A stretch of DNA of 51,007 bases from Actinomycetes bacterium (GCA_023264975.1 JAHFUS010000025.1:1-51007); one strand, 5' to 3'; counted from the first letter of the stretch, positions 6,273 to 15,122 are shown. Numbers and translations are program-made. The notes: generated by a model not told the origin, from the letters alone.

Positions 6273-8006
6273 TCAGTCCATCATCTCTTCGGGACGCCGG
6301 GCCCACCGGCGGACGCCGAGGGCGAGGGTGGCCATGCCGGCGGCCAGGAGGCCGAGGGTGCGGGTGTCGGCACCGGTGCGGGGTAGCGACGCCGGGGCCG
6401 GAGCAGCCACCTGGGCTGGCGCCGGGGCGGAAGCGGCCCGGAACTGCGAGGCCGACTGGACCGACCCGACCTTGAGTGTGAGGCCCTTGGTGAGGACACC
6501 GGTGATGCCGCCCAGCAGGTTGCCCAAGCCGAGGATGTTGCCACCCAGGCCACCCAGGACGGGGAGGGCGGCGGGGGTGAGGCCGGCGCCGGTGAGGGCG
6601 CCCAGCGACGACAGGGCGCCGTTGCCGGTGAGGGTGCCGACCAGGTTCGACAGCAGCGCCGGCGGCGTGATCTTCAGTGACAGGATGTCGATGCCGGCCA
6701 GGGCGTTGTTGTAGCCGTTGGCCGAGGTGACGCTGGTGGACTTGTCGAACACGCCCACCTTTACAAGGTCCTTCAGCGAGGGATCGATGATCCCGAGCAC
6801 GTTGCCCAGCTGGGTGGTGACGGCGTTGACCGTGTTGCCCACCGAGAGTAGGTCGAGGCCGGGGAGGTTCAGGCCCAGGACGCTCAGCCCGCCCACCTTG
6901 CCGGTGACGTCGGCGGCCGAATCGGCCAGCGTGGCGGCAGCCTTGGTGGTGGCGCCGATGGTTGCGCCGTCGAGCTTGAGCAGGCTCAGGTTGCCCAGGG
7001 CGCCGAGGGCCGTGTTCAGCAGGTTCGACAGCGTGCCCTGCAGGGTGCCCAGCAGGTCGGACACCGTGCCGAGGCCAAGGGCGCTGAGGTCGACCGGCAC
7101 CAGGCTGGTGCCGCCGAGCGGGACCAGCGTGGTGAGCGACAGACCGCCCAGCAGGCCGCTGACGACGGGCACAGAGTTGACGACGGACCCCAGGAGGGCG
7201 TTGTTGCCTGTCACCTGGGTGAGGATGCCGCTGATCGTGGTCGTGAGGCCGGTGACCGCCGACTGCAGGTCGGCGGCACCACCCGGCAGGGCCAGCGGGA
7301 GCTGGAGGGCCGACAGCAGGTTGCTGACGGTGCCGAGCGGCAGCTTGGCCAGGTCGAGGCTCAGGCCGGCCAGCAGGTCACCCAGGCTGAGCAGTGAGAT
7401 GGCGTCGACTGTGAGCGCCCGGTTGCCGTTGGCCGACGCCAGAGCAGCGGCGGTGCCCTGCTTGTTGCTCACGCTCTTGACCTTGAGCAGGCCGGTCACG
7501 AGCGACAGGTTGGCGAGGGCCGAGTCGAGGCCGGTGCGTGCACCGGCGCCGTCGAGGGCCGAGGTGAGGCTGGTCGGGATGATCGCGCCGCCGAGAAGGC
7601 CGAGGGGCAGGCCGAGCACGCCGCCCGGGCTGGCCAGGTCGAGGGCCGAGCCGGAGACATTCGGGTTGCCGCCCGGGGTCCTGGACTCGAAGGTCGGCAG
7701 GTTGCCGACGATGCCGCTCAGGCCCGGGATGACGCTCGACGTGAGCGACAAGGGCACCAGGTTGGTGACGGCATGCGCCTGCGCCACTGCGCTGTCGATC
7801 GTGCTCTGGGCCTTGTCGGCCAGGACCTTGACGTCGAGGAGCGAGCCGTCGCCGAGCACGAGGTCGATGAGGGTCTGCGACGCCTTCGACGTGCCGACAC
7901 CTTCAGCCGATTGCGCTCCGGCCTGGCTGGGTGCTGCAACCGCTGCTGTCAGGCAGAGGGCTGCCGCACCCGCGACGAGTCGTACACCAAATTTCTTCTT
8001 TTCCAC
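6273..8006 (-). CDS. LPXTG-anchored Leu/Gly/Ser-rich surface protein
   Basis: 577 residues from GTG 8006 (MEKKKFGVRLVAGAAALCLT). An upstream in-frame ATG at 8072 would put 22 odd residues before a classical signal peptide that ends near SQAGAQS. The C-terminus is a complete sorting signal: LPRTG at 541–545, a hydrophobic stretch LGLLAAGMATLALGV, and the basic tail RRWARR. A class-type sortase should link it to peptidoglycan. The body is made of loosely repeated 'LGxVSxLLGxLxxxL' and 'GGLSLTTLVPLGG' units without Cys or obvious catalytic residues, so it is probably structural or adhesive. I do not recognise a named family. No sortase gene is in the window. Confidence 0.8.
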   Translation of the reverse strand: MEKKKFGVRLVAGAAALCLTAAVAAPSQAGAQSAEGVGTSKASQTLIDLVLGDGSLLDVKVLADKAQSTIDSAVAQAHAVTNLVPLSLTSSVIPGLSGIVGNLPTFESRTPGGNPNVSGSALDLASPGGVLGLPLGLLGGAIIPTSLTSALDGAGARTGLDSALANLSLVTGLLKVKSVSNKQGTAAALASANGNRALTVDAISLLSLGDLLAGLSLDLAKLPLGTVSNLLSALQLPLALPGGAADLQSAVTGLTTTISGILTQVTGNNALLGSVVNSVPVVSGLLGGLSLTTLVPLGGTSLVPVDLSALGLGTVSDLLGTLQGTLSNLLNTALGALGNLSLLKLDGATIGATTKAAATLADSAADVTGKVGGLSVLGLNLPGLDLLSVGNTVNAVTTQLGNVLGIIDPSLKDLVKVGVFDKSTSVTSANGYNNALAGIDILSLKITPPALLSNLVGTLTGNGALSSLGALTGAGLTPAALPVLGGLGGNILGLGNLLGGITGVLTKGLTLKVGSVQSASQFRAASAPAPAQVAAPAPASLPRTGADTRTLGLLAAGMATLALGVRRWARRPEEMMD

Positions 8007-8071
8007 AGTCCCACCTGTCTCGAAAGGTTGCCCCGGTATCGGATACGGCCCATTGCGGCGCCGGTGTGGCA

Positions 8072-8100
8072 AGAATGGGCTAGTGGTCAGTCTGCGTCAA
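8072..8100 (-). promoter_or_regulatory. candidate promoter of the LPXTG gene
   Basis: Minus strand −35 TTGACG (8100–8095), 17-base spacer, −10 CATTCT (8077–8072). It leaves a leader of about 60 bases before GTG 8006. The −10 is a weak match. Confidence 0.35.
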
Positions 8101-8167
8101 GAGGTAGTTAGTACGTAGGCAAAAGATCCCGGTATGACCGAAACCGGATCGGCGCGAACGGTGCGTT

Positions 8168-8881
8168 TCAACCGGCTGACCAACCTGTAACAAGGTCCAC
8201 TAGCTCGAACAGTCTAGTCACCGTCGCATCCGGCTCGATGGGATAGTCCGGCACGTGGGGGTTTGGACGGAGCACCGTGCGCATGCCGGCACGCTTGGCG
8301 CCATGCACGTCGTCGTAGGGTCGATCACCCACGAACACGGTTCGTGCGGGGTCGGTCACTCCCAGTGGGTCGAGGACGGCCCGGAACGCCGCTGGGTGAG
8401 GTTTCGTCCACGACAGCTCGCTCGTATAGCACCGTACGTCGAGGAACCGGGCTAGTCCGTCCCGCTCCAAGAAGTGCTCGTGGAACCTCCGCGGCCAGTG
8501 CGTGTTCGACAGCAGTCCCGTGCGGATGCCCATGTCACGCAGCGCCGAGAGGGTGGCCGCCGCCTCCGGGTCGTGGCGGACGTGGGGCGTCCAGGCGTCG
8601 AGGTGGTACGTGGCCGCCTCCTCCAGCACGGCTTCGGCCACGTCGAGGCCCAGGTCGGCGGACGCAACGGCGAGCAAGGAAGAGAGCGTCGTGCTTCGCT
8701 GGTCGACGGCGATTCGGGCCCACGAGGCCTCCTCCACCGCCACCAGCCGGGCGCACACCTCCTCCTCCCGGTTCGGCGCCAGGTGGCGGGCGGCCAGGCG
8801 CCACATGTCGGGCATATCGATGTCGGCATAGGTGGCGAGGGTGCCGCCCCAGTCGAAAACCACCGCCTGGATGTGTGTCAT
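8168..8881 (-). CDS. HAD-superfamily hydrolase
   Basis: 237 residues. Motif I is FDWGGTL, motif II LLSNTHW, the Lys of motif III is in SWTKPHPAAF, and motif IV is VFVGDRPYDDVHGAKRAG. The cap between motifs I and II is helical (C1 type). In motif I the usual second Asp (DxDxT) is Gly, so the normal general acid is missing. This occurs in some HAD branches, and the substrate cannot be predicted. Its ATG overlaps the stop of the metallo-beta-lactamase gene by 4 bases (8878–8881), so the two are co-translated. Confidence 0.85.
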   Translation of the reverse strand: MTHIQAVVFDWGGTLATYADIDMPDMWRLAARHLAPNREEEVCARLVAVEEASWARIAVDQRSTTLSSLLAVASADLGLDVAEAVLEEAATYHLDAWTPHVRHDPEAAATLSALRDMGIRTGLLSNTHWPRRFHEHFLERDGLARFLDVRCYTSELSWTKPHPAAFRAVLDPLGVTDPARTVFVGDRPYDDVHGAKRAGMRTVLRPNPHVPDYPIEPDATVTRLFELVDLVTGWSAG

Positions 8882-9798
8882 GGCCCGGCCGGGCCCCCGG
8901 TGCGCTTGTCGAGCCAGCGCCGGAGGCCGGCCGCGTTGGAGTGGACGCCGTTGAGGGTCTCCAGCTTCTGGCGGTGGGCCTCGTCGACCCCCGCCAGCTC
9001 GGCTGCGAAGGCCGCCTCCAGGGCGGCGGCCACGTCAGCCCCCTGGCGCCATGCCTGTTCGGCCACCGACGCCCAGGCCGACAGGGTGGAAGCCGCCTCC
9101 TCGAGCACCGTGCCCGGCTCGGGCACGAGGCCGTAGTGCGCGAGGGCGATGCCCGACGGGCTGCGGTCGGCGAAGCGGCGCAGGGACGCCAGCGCCTGGT
9201 CGAGGTCGAAGTCGGGTGGTGGGGTGGCCGGGCGCAGGACGCCGGCATCAGGCAGGCGCACCCCGACGGCGTCGCCGGCGAACAGGATGCCGCTCTCCGA
9301 GTCGTGCACGGCCAGGTGGTGCTTGGCGTGACCGGGCGAGTCGACGGCCGTGAGCGTGCGGCCCGGCCCCACCACCACCTCGTCGCCGTCCCCCAGGACC
9401 CGGATGCGTTCGACGGGCGTGGGATCGAGGCGGCCGTAGAGGGAGTCGAGCAGGTCGCCGTAGACCTGGGCCGCCGACGCCACGAGGCGCGACGGGTCGG
9501 CAAGGTGGCGCGCCCCCTTCTCGTGCACATACACGGTGGCGTTCGGGAAGGCGCGGGCTACGTCGCCCACCCCACCCGCGTGGTCGAGATGGATGTGGGT
9601 GACGATGACGCCGGCCAGGTCCCCCGGGCCTACGCCGAGGCCGTCCAGCAGGGCGAGCAGGCGGGGTACCGAGGACTGGCTGCCCGTCTCCACCAGCACC
9701 GGGGCGTGGCCCTCGACCAGGTAGCCGGCTGTCATCCGCTCCCACCCGCCGAGCAGGGTGTCGAGCTGAAGCACGCCGGGGCCGACGGCCACCGGCAT
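8878..9798 (-). CDS. metallo-beta-lactamase fold hydrolase
   Basis: 306 residues from ATG 9798. The open frame extends further up but reads as Arg/Gly-rich noise there, and it would overlap the divergent gene. Zn ligands are visible: THIHLDHAGG (HxHxDH), His in SPGHAKHH, Asp in LFAGDAVGV and His in LAHYGLVP. The layout matches the glyoxalase II/hydroxyacylglutathione-hydrolase-like branch with a C-terminal helical extension. The substrate is unknown. It is followed by an overlapping HAD hydrolase gene, so the pair may act on successive steps of a small-molecule pathway. Confidence 0.85.
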   Translation of the reverse strand: MPVAVGPGVLQLDTLLGGWERMTAGYLVEGHAPVLVETGSQSSVPRLLALLDGLGVGPGDLAGVIVTHIHLDHAGGVGDVARAFPNATVYVHEKGARHLADPSRLVASAAQVYGDLLDSLYGRLDPTPVERIRVLGDGDEVVVGPGRTLTAVDSPGHAKHHLAVHDSESGILFAGDAVGVRLPDAGVLRPATPPPDFDLDQALASLRRFADRSPSGIALAHYGLVPEPGTVLEEAASTLSAWASVAEQAWRQGADVAAALEAAFAAELAGVDEAHRQKLETLNGVHSNAAGLRRWLDKRTGGPAGP

Positions 9799-9872
9799 GC
9801 CCTCGGGCGGGGGCGATGCGGTGCCTGTTTGCTCACCGGACGGTGCTGCCGGGCTGCTGGCGGCCACGGGCG

Positions 9873-9878
9873 TACGGT
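9873..9878 (+). promoter_or_regulatory. candidate −10 (TACGGT) of the DinB-like gene
   Basis: TACGGT ends 6 bases before ATG 9885, consistent with transcription starting at the ATG. Confidence 0.45.
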
Positions 9879-9884
9879 AGCGGC

Positions 9885-10424
9885 ATGCCCCAGTCGCCCC
9901 GGCGCTGCCCGGCGTGCGGGTTCGACCACCGGTCGGTGGGCCCGGCCGACGCCGCCGCCGCCGCCCGCTCGTTCCCGCGCCGATTCCGGGGCCTGCTGGT
10001 GCGTCCCGACGAGGACGACCCCGCAATCGTCCACCGGTCGCCAGGCCCCGGCGAGGCATCGGCCCTCGACCACGCCGCCGCCGCGGCCCACGGCATGGCG
10101 GCGGCGGCCCGGTCGCTCACGCAGGTGCAGGTCCACGACGGCGTCGGCGTCGACCTCGGGCCTGATCCCGGCGACGGCCGGGTCGCCGGGGAGGCCCGCA
10201 GGCAGTCCCTGGAGGACGTGCTCGGGCAGGTGACGCAGGCGGCGGGCGACCTGGCCGACGCCATCGAGTCAGTGCACGGTGACGCGTGGGCCCGCACGGG
10301 CCTGCTTCCCGGAGCGGGCGAGGTCCACGCCCTCGACATCGCCCGAGCCGGCGTGCACGCCGGCTCGCACCAACTCCGGGTGGCCGAGCGGGTGCTCTCC
10401 CGGGCCCGCCTCCTTCCCCGCTGA
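9885..10424 (+). CDS. DinB-like/mycothiol-type helical bundle protein with CxxC N-terminus
   Basis: 179 residues from ATG 9885. It begins RRCPACGFDH, a single CxxC that may bind metal. Next comes a four-helix bundle of the DinB/maleylpyruvate-isomerase type: the first metal His in SALDHAAAAAHGM, and the conserved last helix DIARAGVHAGSHQLRVAERVL with HxxxH. Family members use a metal triad of His residues, and several act with mycothiol in actinobacteria. The exact reaction here is unknown. It is transcribed away from the MBL gene and ends in a shared hairpin with the ABC-F gene. Confidence 0.7.
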   Translation: MPQSPRRCPACGFDHRSVGPADAAAAARSFPRRFRGLLVRPDEDDPAIVHRSPGPGEASALDHAAAAAHGMAAAARSLTQVQVHDGVGVDLGPDPGDGRVAGEARRQSLEDVLGQVTQAAGDLADAIESVHGDAWARTGLLPGAGEVHALDIARAGVHAGSHQLRVAERVLSRARLLPR

Positions 10425-10441
10425 GCGCTTCTCGGTACGGC

Positions 10442-10462
10442 AAACGACCCCAGCGGTCGTTT
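10442..10462. terminator. bidirectional terminator
   Basis: AAACGACC (10442–10449), loop CCAGC, GGTCGTTT (10455–10462), followed by CCCTT on the plus strand. It lies between two convergent genes, the DinB-like gene and the ABC-F gene, and can serve both. Confidence 0.75.
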
Positions 10463-10491
10463 CCCTTACCCAGAACGCGCAGGCGAGCGGG

Positions 10492-12081
10492 TCACGCCAG
10501 CTCGACCAGGTCGAGCATGTCCTCGCTGAACCAGTCGAGCGTGCCCTCGGGGAGGAGGAGCACACGCTGGGGGGCGAGCGACTCGACGAAGGTGGCGTCG
10601 TGGCTCACCAGCACCATGGAGCCGGGCCAGGCGGCCAGCGCCTCGGCCACCGCCTCGCGGGAGGGCGGGTCCAGGTTGTTGGTGGGCTCGTCGAGGAGCA
10701 GCAGGTTGTGCCGCCCGGCCACGAGCTGGGCCAGTGAGAGCTTGGTCTTCTCCCCGCCGGACAGGGTGGCTGCGTCCTGGAAGGCGACCTCGCCGACGAG
10801 CCCGAACATGCCGAGCAGCCCCCGTAGCTCCTGGTCGGGCAGGGCGCAGTCCTCCCGCAGATGGGTGAGCACGTCCTTTCCGCGGGTGATCCCCTCGTGC
10901 TCCTGGGCGTAGTAGCCCTTGGACACGCCGTGGCCGAGGTGCACTGTGCCGGCATCGGCCGTGGTCTCTCCCGCCAGGATTCGCAGGAGCGTGGTCTTGC
11001 CGGCGCCGTTGAGGCCCATGACCAGCAGGCGCTGGCCGCGCTCCACCGACAGGTCGACATCGTCGAGCACCGGCGGCCCGCCGTAGCTCTTGGTGAGACC
11101 CTCCACGTCGAGCACCAGCCGGCCGCTCGGTGGCGCCGGCGGGAAGCGCACGCGGTAGCGGCGCTCCTTGGCAGGGCCGGTGACGGCCACCGCCTCCAGG
11201 CGGGACACGCGGGTGTCGATCGACTTGGCGATGCGGGCCCGCTTGACCGTCTGTCCCCGCATGGAGTCGGCCAGGGACGCCAGGCGCTCGATCTCGCCGG
11301 CCTGGCGCTCGGCCAGCTTGGCCAGGCGGACCTCGTCGCGCTGGCGGGCGGCCCGGTACTGGCTGTAGGTGCCCTTGTAGGCCACCACCTCGCCCTCGTC
11401 GAGATGGAGGACGCGGGTGATCGCCTCGTCGAGCAGGGCCAGGTCGTGGCTCACCACCAGCAGGGCCCCCCGGTAGGACCGCAGGAAGTTGAGGAGCCAC
11501 GTGCTGGCATCGGTGTCGAGGTGGTTGGTGGGCTCGTCGAGAAGGAGCAGGTCGCTGCCGGCGAACAGGATGCGGGCCAGTTCGACTCGCCGGCGCTCGC
11601 CGCCCGACAGCACCTGCACGGGAAGATCGATCCGATCGGGCGACAGGCCGAGGCCGGCCACGATGCGGCGTACCTCGGCCTCCGCTGCGTACCCCCCGGC
11701 CTGGGAGAAGGCGTCCTCCGCCTTGGAGAAGCGGGCCACGTTGCGGTCCGACGGGTTCTCCTCGATGGCGAGTCGCAGCTTCTCGATCCGCACCGCCGCC
11801 TCGTCGAAGCCCCGTCCGGACAGGACGTGGGACAGGGCGGTGGCGTCCACTCCGCTGCCCGCCGGGCGGGCCTCCTGGCGCAGGAACCCGAGGGCGCCCC
11901 GGCGAAGGGCGGTGCCCCCGGCGGGGGGCGCCTCCCCCGCCAGGACCGACAACATGCTGGTCTTGCCCGCGCCGTTGCGACCCACCAGGCCGACCTTCTC
12001 GCCGGCGCGCACGCCGAAGGTGGCGCCGTGGACGACAAGCCGCCCACCCACTTCCACCTTGAGGTCCCGGACCTGGAGCAT
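10492..12081 (-). CDS. ABC-F family ATPase (translation factor/antibiotic-resistance type)
   Basis: 529 residues from ATG 12081 (MLQVRDLKVEVGG); an upstream TTG at 12117 is possible but adds no conserved sequence. Two ABC domains lie on one chain with no membrane segment. Walker A is GRNGAGKTS and GLNGAGKTT, the signatures are LSGGERRRVELA and LSGGEKTKLSLA, and Walker B is LLLLDEPTNHLD and LLLLDEPTNNLD. The linker between domains is charged (RQRDEVRLAKLAERQ). ABC-F proteins bind the ribosomal E site and rescue or tune translation; some protect against antibiotics. The subgroup cannot be set from sequence alone. Confidence 0.9.
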   Translation of the reverse strand: MLQVRDLKVEVGGRLVVHGATFGVRAGEKVGLVGRNGAGKTSMLSVLAGEAPPAGGTALRRGALGFLRQEARPAGSGVDATALSHVLSGRGFDEAAVRIEKLRLAIEENPSDRNVARFSKAEDAFSQAGGYAAEAEVRRIVAGLGLSPDRIDLPVQVLSGGERRRVELARILFAGSDLLLLDEPTNHLDTDASTWLLNFLRSYRGALLVVSHDLALLDEAITRVLHLDEGEVVAYKGTYSQYRAARQRDEVRLAKLAERQAGEIERLASLADSMRGQTVKRARIAKSIDTRVSRLEAVAVTGPAKERRYRVRFPPAPPSGRLVLDVEGLTKSYGGPPVLDDVDLSVERGQRLLVMGLNGAGKTTLLRILAGETTADAGTVHLGHGVSKGYYAQEHEGITRGKDVLTHLREDCALPDQELRGLLGMFGLVGEVAFQDAATLSGGEKTKLSLAQLVAGRHNLLLLDEPTNNLDPPSREAVAEALAAWPGSMVLVSHDATFVESLAPQRVLLLPEGTLDWFSEDMLDLVELA

Positions 12082-12138
12082 CTCCCCATCGTGGTGGCTG
12101 GGCGACGAACTGACCAACCCCGACCCGCCAGGGCTGGG

Positions 12139-12726
12139 CTAGGTGGCGGGCTGCCCGGGCACGGCTTGGATGTTCAGTTCGATCCTGAGCTGGCGCCCGA
12201 CGAGGACACCGCCGGTCTCCAGCGCCATGTTCCAAGTGAGGCCGTACTCCTCCCGGTCGACGTCGAACCCGGCCGAGAACACCACCCGGGGGCCGCCGTA
12301 GGCCGAGCCCACGCCCTCGAGCTCAACCTCGACGGTGATGGGCCTGGTGACGTCGCGCACCGTGAGGTCGCCCGTCAACGCCCAGCGGCCCTTCCTGGCC
12401 GGCTCGATCGAGGTGCTCTTGAACGTGATGTGCGGGTAGGTGCCCGTCTCCAGGAAGTCGGCGTTGCGCAGGTGCTCGTCACGCCGTGCGTCGCCGGTGG
12501 AGATGCTGGCGGCGTCGATGGTGAGCTCCACCGAGGAGTCCTCGGGGCGGTCGGCGACGACGACTGTGCCGGTGAAGGCGTCGAAGCGGCCACGGACCTT
12601 GGAGATCACCATGTGCCTGGCGATCACCTCAACGCTGGAGTGCGAGGGATCGATCACCCACGCGCCGGGTGCGGGCAGCTCGACACCGTTGACGTTCCTG
12701 GTGGCGGCTGCAGTGCTTGTGGTCAT
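12139..12726 (-). CDS. YceI-like lipid-binding protein
   Basis: 195 residues from ATG 12726, chosen because AGGAGA stands 9 bases upstream; in-frame residues before it are not conserved. The YceI barrel is clear: WVIDPSHSSVEVIARHMVISKVRGRF, then DAASISTGDARRDEHLRNADFLE, YPHITFKS, and GDLTVRDVTRPI. Family members bind long isoprenoids or amide lipids in a lipocalin-like barrel. No signal peptide is present, so this one is likely cytoplasmic. It is divergent from a MarR gene 85 bases away, the usual sign of control by that regulator. Confidence 0.9.
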   Translation of the reverse strand: MTTSTAAATRNVNGVELPAPGAWVIDPSHSSVEVIARHMVISKVRGRFDAFTGTVVVADRPEDSSVELTIDAASISTGDARRDEHLRNADFLETGTYPHITFKSTSIEPARKGRWALTGDLTVRDVTRPITVEVELEGVGSAYGGPRVVFSAGFDVDREEYGLTWNMALETGGVLVGRQLRIELNIQAVPGQPAT

Positions 12727-12799
12727 CGGGGGTCTCCTCTGGGACGTTTGTAGCGTGTTCAACAATTGCAGAGACAACTTCTATTCCCGTCCACACAGC

Positions 12800-12805
12800 T
12801 ATCAT
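12800..12805 (+). promoter_or_regulatory. candidate −10 (TATCAT) of the marR gene
   Basis: TATCAT ends 6 bases before GTG 12812. It sits in the short divergent region shared with yceI, where the palindrome CAATTG and flanking AT-rich sequence could hold the MarR operator. Confidence 0.5.
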
Positions 12806-12811
12806 GGCCAC

Positions 12812-13288
12812 GTGGCCGACGGGCTCGACGATCGTCGATTGGCCGCCTGGCGCGCCTTTCTCATGGCCCATGCCACCGTCGTCGACCGCCTCGACCGCGA
12901 GCTCCAGGAGGAGCACGGACTGGCCCTTACCTGGTACGAGGTGCTGCTCCATCTCAACCGGGCGCCCGATCACCGGCTGCGGCTCAGCGAGCTGGCGGAC
13001 CGTCTCGTGCTGAGCCGCAGCGGTCTCACACGCCTGGTCGACCGCATGGTGGCGGCGGGCCTGCTCGAACGGGCGGTGTGCCGCACGGACCGCCGTGGCG
13101 CATTCGCCGTGCTCACCCCGGACGGACTGTCCCGGCTGCGCAAGGCTGCGCCCACGCACCTGCGGGGCGTGGAGCAGCATTTCACCGGCCTGCTCGCCGA
13201 CGACGAGCTCCGCGCCATCCGCACCGGCCTCGCAAAGGTGGCCGAGGGTGGCAGGGGCGCAGCCCTCCGGAGCGACCCCGGCTGCTGA
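12812..13288 (+). CDS. MarR-family transcriptional regulator
   Basis: 158 residues from GTG 12812. The winged helix is typical: LTWYEVLLHLNRAPDHRLRL, SELADRLVLSRSGLTRLVDRM, then the wing GLLERAVCRTDRRGAFAVLT. N- and C-terminal helices form the dimer. It likely represses itself and the divergent yceI gene and responds to a small ligand or oxidant, as MarR proteins do. The frame is open for a long way upstream, but that part overlaps yceI on the other strand and has no similarity. Confidence 0.85.
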   Translation: MADGLDDRRLAAWRAFLMAHATVVDRLDRELQEEHGLALTWYEVLLHLNRAPDHRLRLSELADRLVLSRSGLTRLVDRMVAAGLLERAVCRTDRRGAFAVLTPDGLSRLRKAAPTHLRGVEQHFTGLLADDELRAIRTGLAKVAEGGRGAALRSDPGC

Positions 13289-13314
13289 GCCGCCGCTTCG
13301 GCGGGCGGTCCCGT

Positions 13315-13320
13315 TACGGT
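13315..13320 (+). promoter_or_regulatory. candidate −10 (TACGGT) of the histidine kinase operon
   Basis: TACGGT ends 6 bases before GTG 13327. Confidence 0.45.
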
Positions 13321-13326
13321 TGAGCC

Positions 13327-14400
13327 GTGGAACGCTCCGTACTCCAGGGGCTGGCCATGTTCCGGTGGGTGGCGTGGGCGTGGATGGCGGTGGTGCTCGG
13401 CGTCTCCCGCCATGACCTGGCCCGCCCGGGTCTGGCCGCGGTCCTGGTGGGCGGCGCGCTGGCCGTCACCATCGTCGACACCAGCCTGTGGCGCGCCGAC
13501 CCTCGGCGGCTGCTGACACCGGGGCCGGTGGCAGTCGAACTGGCGGTCGGCGCCGCCCTGGTGGCCCTCGACGGCTGGGCCCGGCGTCCCGGCACCGTGT
13601 TCCTGTCCGGCCAGTCCATCGGCTCCACCTGGCCCCTCGTCGGCATCCTCGGCGCCGGCGTGGCCTTCGGCCCCGGATGGGGTGCGGCGGCCGGCGTGGC
13701 CATGGGTGCGGCCAGGGTCGGGTCCACCCTGCTCAACGACGTGGGCGGCTACTCGTCCGCCGGCGTGCTCTCCCTCACCAACACCGTGGTCTTCTACGCC
13801 TTGGCCGGCGGGGTGGCGGGCTACGTCTACCGGCTGCTGGTGCGGGCCCGCGAAGAGGTGGCCGGCGCCCGCGCCCGCGAGGAGGTGGCCCGCACGCTGC
13901 ACGACGGCGTGCTCCAGACGCTGGCCGTGGTGGAGCGGCGGGCCGGCGACCCGGCCCTGTCCCGTCTGGCCCGGGAGCAGGAGCGCGACCTGCGGGAGTT
14001 CCTCTTCGGGTCCAAGCCGGCGGCCACCGATCTCGGAGCCGCGCTGCGCTCGGCCGCCGCCCGGTTCGAGGACGTCTTCGGCGGCCGGGCCCAGGTGCTG
14101 GTGCCGGACGAGCTGGGCCTGCCCAGGGCTTCGGTGGCGGCGCTGGCCGGTGCGGTGGGCGAGGCGCTCACCAACGCCGGCAAGCACGGCCAGGCCAAGA
14201 AGGTGGTGATCTTCGTGGACGACGAGGACGGCGTCTTCTGCTCGGTGAAGGACGACGGCTGCGGGTTCGACCCGGCCGCGACCACCGAGGGAGTCGGGCT
14301 GTCGCGGTCGATCCGCGGCCGCATGGAAGAGGTCGGTGGGCGCGTCGAGGTGGCGGCGGCGAGCGGCAGCGGCACGGAGGTACGACTGTGGCTCCCATGA
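13327..14400 (+). CDS. membrane histidine kinase, NarX/DesK-like
   Basis: 357 residues from GTG 13327. The N-terminal ~170 residues form about five or six transmembrane helices with almost no loop, so sensing is intramembrane. The HisKA_3-type dimerisation helix holds VARTLHDGVLQTLA with the phospho-acceptor His192. The ATPase domain has the N box GEALTNAGKHGQAKKV and the G box DDGCGFDP with EGVGLSRSIRGRM. It overlaps the response-regulator gene by 4 bases (ATGA), so the two are translated together. The signal is unknown; DesK-like kinases of this layout often sense membrane state. Confidence 0.88.
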   Translation: MERSVLQGLAMFRWVAWAWMAVVLGVSRHDLARPGLAAVLVGGALAVTIVDTSLWRADPRRLLTPGPVAVELAVGAALVALDGWARRPGTVFLSGQSIGSTWPLVGILGAGVAFGPGWGAAAGVAMGAARVGSTLLNDVGGYSSAGVLSLTNTVVFYALAGGVAGYVYRLLVRAREEVAGARAREEVARTLHDGVLQTLAVVERRAGDPALSRLAREQERDLREFLFGSKPAATDLGAALRSAAARFEDVFGGRAQVLVPDELGLPRASVAALAGAVGEALTNAGKHGQAKKVVIFVDDEDGVFCSVKDDGCGFDPAATTEGVGLSRSIRGRMEEVGGRVEVAAASGSGTEVRLWLP

Positions 14401-15014
14401 TCCGGGTGGTGCTGGCCGACGACCATCCGATCTGGCGCGACGGCGTGCGCAACGACCTGGGCGACGGCTTCACGGTCGTGGGCGAGGCGGGGTCGGCCGA
14501 CGAGGCCATCGCCGCCATCGGCGCCACGTCGCCCGACCTGGTCGTGTGCGACCTGCACATGCCCGGCGGCGGTGGGATCAAGGTCGCCCGCACCTGCGCC
14601 GAGCAGACCCGCATCGTGATGCTCACCGTGTCGGAGCAGGAGCGCGACCTGCTGGACGCCGTGGCCGCCGGCGCCGTGGGCTACCTGGTGAAGTCCACGC
14701 CCGGCCCTGAGCTGCGGGCGTCCCTGGTGCGGGCGGCGAAGGGCGAGCCGGTGTTCTCCCCGGCCCTGGCCGCCCTCGTGCTGGGCGAGTTCCGCCGCAT
14801 GGCCAAGACGGCCACCGGGTCCAACCCCCTGTCGGAGCGCGAGCGCGAGGTGCTGCTCCTGGTGGCCAGGGGGCACACCTACCGCGAGATCGGCGGGCAG
14901 CTCTACATCGCCGAGAAGACGGTGGAGAACCACGTCCGCAACATCCTCGGCAAGCTCCACCTGAGCCGGAAGCAGGAGCTCATCCGCTACGCGGTGGAGC
15001 ACGGCCTGGAATAG
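14397..15014 (+). CDS. NarL/LuxR-family response regulator
   Basis: 205 residues from ATG 14397. The receiver domain has the acidic pair in VVLADDHPIWRDG, the phospho-acceptor Asp52 in VVCDLHMPGG, Thr77 and Lys99 (YLVKST). The C-terminal LuxR helix-turn-helix is LSEREREVLLLVARGHTYRE followed by KTVENHVRNILGKLHL. It should be phosphorylated by the overlapping upstream kinase and bind DNA as a dimer. The target genes are not evident; the next gene starts 235 bases downstream beyond two hairpins. Confidence 0.92.
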   Translation: MIRVVLADDHPIWRDGVRNDLGDGFTVVGEAGSADEAIAAIGATSPDLVVCDLHMPGGGGIKVARTCAEQTRIVMLTVSEQERDLLDAVAAGAVGYLVKSTPGPELRASLVRAAKGEPVFSPALAALVLGEFRRMAKTATGSNPLSEREREVLLLVARGHTYREIGGQLYIAEKTVENHVRNILGKLHLSRKQELIRYAVEHGLE

Positions 15015-15065
15015 GTTTTCGCCTCGCAACCGGAGGTTGCTCGGCGAGCTGGTCGTGCTGCGGGT

Positions 15066-15082
15066 GGCCAGCAGAGCTGGCC
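15066..15082 (+). terminator. terminator of the two-component operon
   Basis: GGCCAGC (15066–15072), loop AGA, GCTGGCC (15076–15082), followed within 12 bases by a T-rich stretch (TTCTTCCTTTT). Confidence 0.55.
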
Positions 15083-15122
15083 GCCCTTCGCCCGTTCTTC
15101 CTTTTGGCCGCCATCCGGGGAG

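Noticed and set aside
9799-10059. Longer N-terminus for the metallo-beta-lactamase protein
   Set aside because: The extra 87 residues are Arg/Gly/Pro-rich, not conserved in type, and cover the promoter and start of the divergent DinB-like gene.
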